From: AP-15 sp963747735
GTDB taxonomy: Bacteria > Pseudomonadota > Alphaproteobacteria > ATCC43930 > CGMCC-115725
Length of the DNA: 64,000 nt
Direction: 5' to 3'
Assembly (NCBI GenBank): GCA_963747735.1
Contig: CAVVGE010000006.1
Location: forward strand, 372,001-436,000
Position 1 is the first letter of the stretch, and each line of letters starts with the position of its first letter. The position numbers and the translations under genes were made by a program. This document shows positions 61,962 through 64,000 of this stretch, piece after piece. The notes below the pieces were generated by a model. It saw only the letters and a list, made by a program, of their open reading frames with translations. It searched no databases and was not told the origin of the DNA.

Positions 61962-62092
61962 TTTGCTCGATTGTCCGATAGGATCGGGCTACTATCGGCG
62001 GTAGTCTGGCGGCGGTGGTCTGGGGTGCGCGGCCGGATACGGCCGGTCAGGGGCAGGGTTCGCATGTGCATAGCGTTCGGTCGGTTGCCGGC

Positions 62093-63238
62093 ATGAACCG
62101 CTCGCGCCGGTTTCTCGTGCGGATGGCGCTTTTTATCGTGCTCGTCGCGGCGCTGGCGGCGGCGCTCGGGCGTCCGCTGGCGGCCGCCTTTATGGGCAAT
62201 CCGGGGGTGAACGGGGTGATCCTCGGCATCCTCCTCGCCGGTATCGTCTACATTGTCCGCCAGGTGCTGCTGCTCGACCCGGAGAGCGATTGGATCGAGG
62301 GCTTTCGCCACCGCGAGGCTGGCGAAGAGGCGCCGGTCGGCCGGCCGCCGCGGCTCTTGGCGCCGATGGCGCGCATGCTCAATCTGCGCCACGGCGGGCG
62401 CGTCAGCCTGTCCGCGACCTCGCTGCAAACTCTGCTCGACGGCATTGGCTCGCGCCTCGCCGAATCGCGCGAGACCTCGCGCTACCTGATCGGCGTCTTG
62501 GTCTTTCTCGGCCTCCTCGGCACCTTTTACGGGCTCCTCGAAACGGTGCGCTCGGTCGGCGGCGTGATCGGCGGGTTGAACGTCGGCGGCACCGACCTCT
62601 CCAGCGCCTTCGCCAATCTGAAATCGGGGCTCGAATCGCCGCTCTCGGGCATGAGCACGGCATTCAGCTCGTCGTTGTTCGGGCTCGCTGGCAGCCTGGT
62701 CCTGGGCTTTCTCGACCTGCAGGCGGGGCAGGCGCAAAACCGCTTCTACAACGACCTCGAAGAGTGGCTCTCGACCTATACAAGGCTCTCCGGCGGCGCG
62801 CTTGGCGACGGCGGTGACGCGTCGGTCCCGGCCTTTATCCAGGCGCTCCTCGAGCAAACCGCGGACAGCCTCGAAAATTTGCAGCGCATCATGGCGCGCG
62901 GCGAGGAGAGCCGGATCGGCGCCAACGCGACCCTGGCCAGTCTTACCGACCGCTTGAGCGTCCTCGGCGAGCAGATGAAGGCGGGCCAATTGCTGATGGT
63001 GCGGCTGGCCGAGAACCAGCTCGAGCTAAAGCCGTCGCTGACCCGCCTCGCCGATCTCGGCGAAAGCTCGCTCGGCCAGGACGATATGCTGCGCGGCCAT
63101 CTGCGCAACATCGAGGGCTATATCGCGCGCCTTCTCGAAGAGCTGAACCAGGGCCGGGCGCAAAGCGTGCAGGAATTGCGCGGCGAGATCCGCATTCTCG
63201 CTCGCACCATCGCCGCGCTCGCCGAAGAAAACCGCTGA
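62093..63238 (+). CDS. MotA/TolQ/ExbB-family membrane protein
   Basis: 381 residues from ATG 62093 (MNRSRRFLVRMALFIVLVAA). Two N-terminal helices, then 'LIGVLVFLGLLGTFYGLLET' and 'GMSTAFSSSLFGLAGSLVLG', the paired helices of the MotA/ExbB proton-channel fold. The C-terminal part is a long soluble helix region ('DRLSVLGEQMKAGQLLMVRL'). It is followed 21 bases later by a MotB-like gene; such pairs occur in alphaproteobacteria next to efp, as I recall, and may anchor to peptidoglycan. Confidence 0.83.
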   Translation: MNRSRRFLVRMALFIVLVAALAAALGRPLAAAFMGNPGVNGVILGILLAGIVYIVRQVLLLDPESDWIEGFRHREAGEEAPVGRPPRLLAPMARMLNLRHGGRVSLSATSLQTLLDGIGSRLAESRETSRYLIGVLVFLGLLGTFYGLLETVRSVGGVIGGLNVGGTDLSSAFANLKSGLESPLSGMSTAFSSSLFGLAGSLVLGFLDLQAGQAQNRFYNDLEEWLSTYTRLSGGALGDGGDASVPAFIQALLEQTADSLENLQRIMARGEESRIGANATLASLTDRLSVLGEQMKAGQLLMVRLAENQLELKPSLTRLADLGESSLGQDDMLRGHLRNIEGYIARLLEELNQGRAQSVQELRGEIRILARTIAALAEENR

Positions 63239-63259
63239 GCGAAGGCGCCGGATCGAGCC

Positions 63260-64000
63260 ATGGCTATCGTTCGAAGACATTCGCCGCGTTCGAGCATCGA
63301 CATCTGGCCGGGCTTTGTCGATGCCCTGTCGCAATTATTGATGGTGATTATTTTTATATTGTTGGTGTTTACCGCCGGCCAGCTGTATTTGTCGGCGGCG
63401 CTGTCGGGCCGCAATCAGGCATTGCAGAAATTGCAGCATCAGGTGGATGAGCTCGCCGATCTGCTGTCACTCGAAAAACAGGCCAACAGCAAATTGACGC
63501 AGGGTGCGGCGGGCCTTTCGGCCCAGCTCGCCAGCGTCGAGGCCGAGCGCACCAAGCTCAAGGCGCAAGTCGCCGATCTCGGCCTCCAGGCGCAGGCGGC
63601 GGCGACGCTGAAGACCGAGCTCGCCACCGAGCAGCAACAGAATTCGCAGGCGCAAACCGCGATCGCCGGGCGCGACACGCGTCTCAAGGAGCTGGCGGGC
63701 CGCGCCGACAAGGCCGAGCAGGCGCTCGCCGCGGAAAAGCAGGTCAGCAGCAACGCGCTTGCCCAAATCGATGCGTTGAACACCCAGATCGCCGCGTTGC
63801 GCGAGCAATTGAGCCGGATCGCCGCGGCGCTCGACCTTTCCGAGGGCAAGGTCAAGACCCAGCAGACCCAGATCACCGATCTCGGCAAAAAGCTCAACCT
63901 GGCGCTCGTCAACAAGGTCGAGGAATTGTCGCGCTATCGCTCGGAATTCTTCGGCCGGCTGCGCGATATTTTGGGCGACCGGCCGGGGATCCGCGTGGTC
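63260..64000 (+). CDS. MotB-like peptidoglycan-binding protein (partial, cut by window end)
   Basis: 247 residues from ATG 63260, still open at 64000. One transmembrane helix near the N-terminus ('FVDALSQLLMVIIFILLVFT') with an Asp early in the helix as in MotB/TolR, then a very long coiled coil (residues about 55-215, 'LKAQVADLGLQAQAAATLKT'), and at the edge 'FFGRLRDILGDRPGIRVV', which is the usual beginning of an OmpA-like peptidoglycan-binding domain. With the MotA-like gene upstream this makes a proton-channel/stator-like pair. Confidence 0.82.
   Translation, partial: MAIVRRHSPRSSIDIWPGFVDALSQLLMVIIFILLVFTAGQLYLSAALSGRNQALQKLQHQVDELADLLSLEKQANSKLTQGAAGLSAQLASVEAERTKLKAQVADLGLQAQAAATLKTELATEQQQNSQAQTAIAGRDTRLKELAGRADKAEQALAAEKQVSSNALAQIDALNTQIAALREQLSRIAAALDLSEGKVKTQQTQITDLGKKLNLALVNKVEELSRYRSEFFGRLRDILGDRPGIRVV

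Overview
The window is GC-rich bacterial DNA, and its gene content points to an alphaproteobacterium, probably Rhodospirillales-like. I infer this from the block dapD-dapE-(membrane protein)-exoD-truA-fmt-def, from the run uvrC-pgsA-mobB-moeA-moaD-moaE, from the form of the RNase P RNA, and from palindromic repeats typical of that class. No tRNA or ribosomal RNA gene and no CRISPR array was seen.

Layout. 1-6.3 kb is an edge region with broken genes: a PEP-CTERM protein fragment abutting a frameshifted ParE toxin, hemB, an isochorismatase-like hydrolase, a multicopper oxidase with an MgtC-like gene, and a restriction-subunit tail fused to an IS4-type transposase tail. 6.3-11 kb holds a divergent MFS/LysR pair, a queuosine-salvage protein and two small genes. 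11-18.7 kb is a housekeeping block: dapD, dapE, exoD (frameshifted), truA, fmt, def, an aldolase and pyrE. 18.7-29.6 kb carries an MFS transporter, a frameshifted molybdenum hydroxylase, an unknown His-rich protein, cysQ, a cyanide-insensitive type bd oxidase and a Na/Pi symporter. 29.6-38.2 kb has molybdopterin genes, pgsA, uvrC, an SDR and uvrB.

38.3-45.2 kb is the most accessory-looking stretch. It holds a duplicated thiolase scrap, a frameshifted Crp-type regulator, a tryptophan-rich protein followed by a DUF1360 membrane protein and a small CC-motif protein, a thiolase/DUF35 pair, and a VapC-type toxin-antitoxin module flanked by direct repeats. 45.2-59.4 kb mixes a four-domain rhodanese, an NHL-repeat protein, transporters, a pectate-lyase-like protein, the RNase P RNA, an orphan dioxygenase beta subunit, a second thiolase/DUF35 pair, more toxin-antitoxin genes, an FAD monooxygenase and thiE. 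59.4-64 kb is epmA diverging from efp, then an IMPase-like protein with an altered metal site and a MotA/MotB-like pair cut by the window end.

Two themes stand out. First, seven otherwise well-conserved genes each carry one single-nucleotide indel (six insertions, one deletion): either many fresh pseudogenes or a base-level sequence problem. Second, the two thiolase/DUF35 pairs, dioxygenase beta subunit, FAD monooxygenase and transporters suggest catabolism of aromatic or steroid-like acyl-CoA compounds, but this is inference. The best candidate for something undescribed is the W-rich/DUF1360/CC-motif gene set at 39.6-42.5 kb with the Crp-type regulator just upstream.
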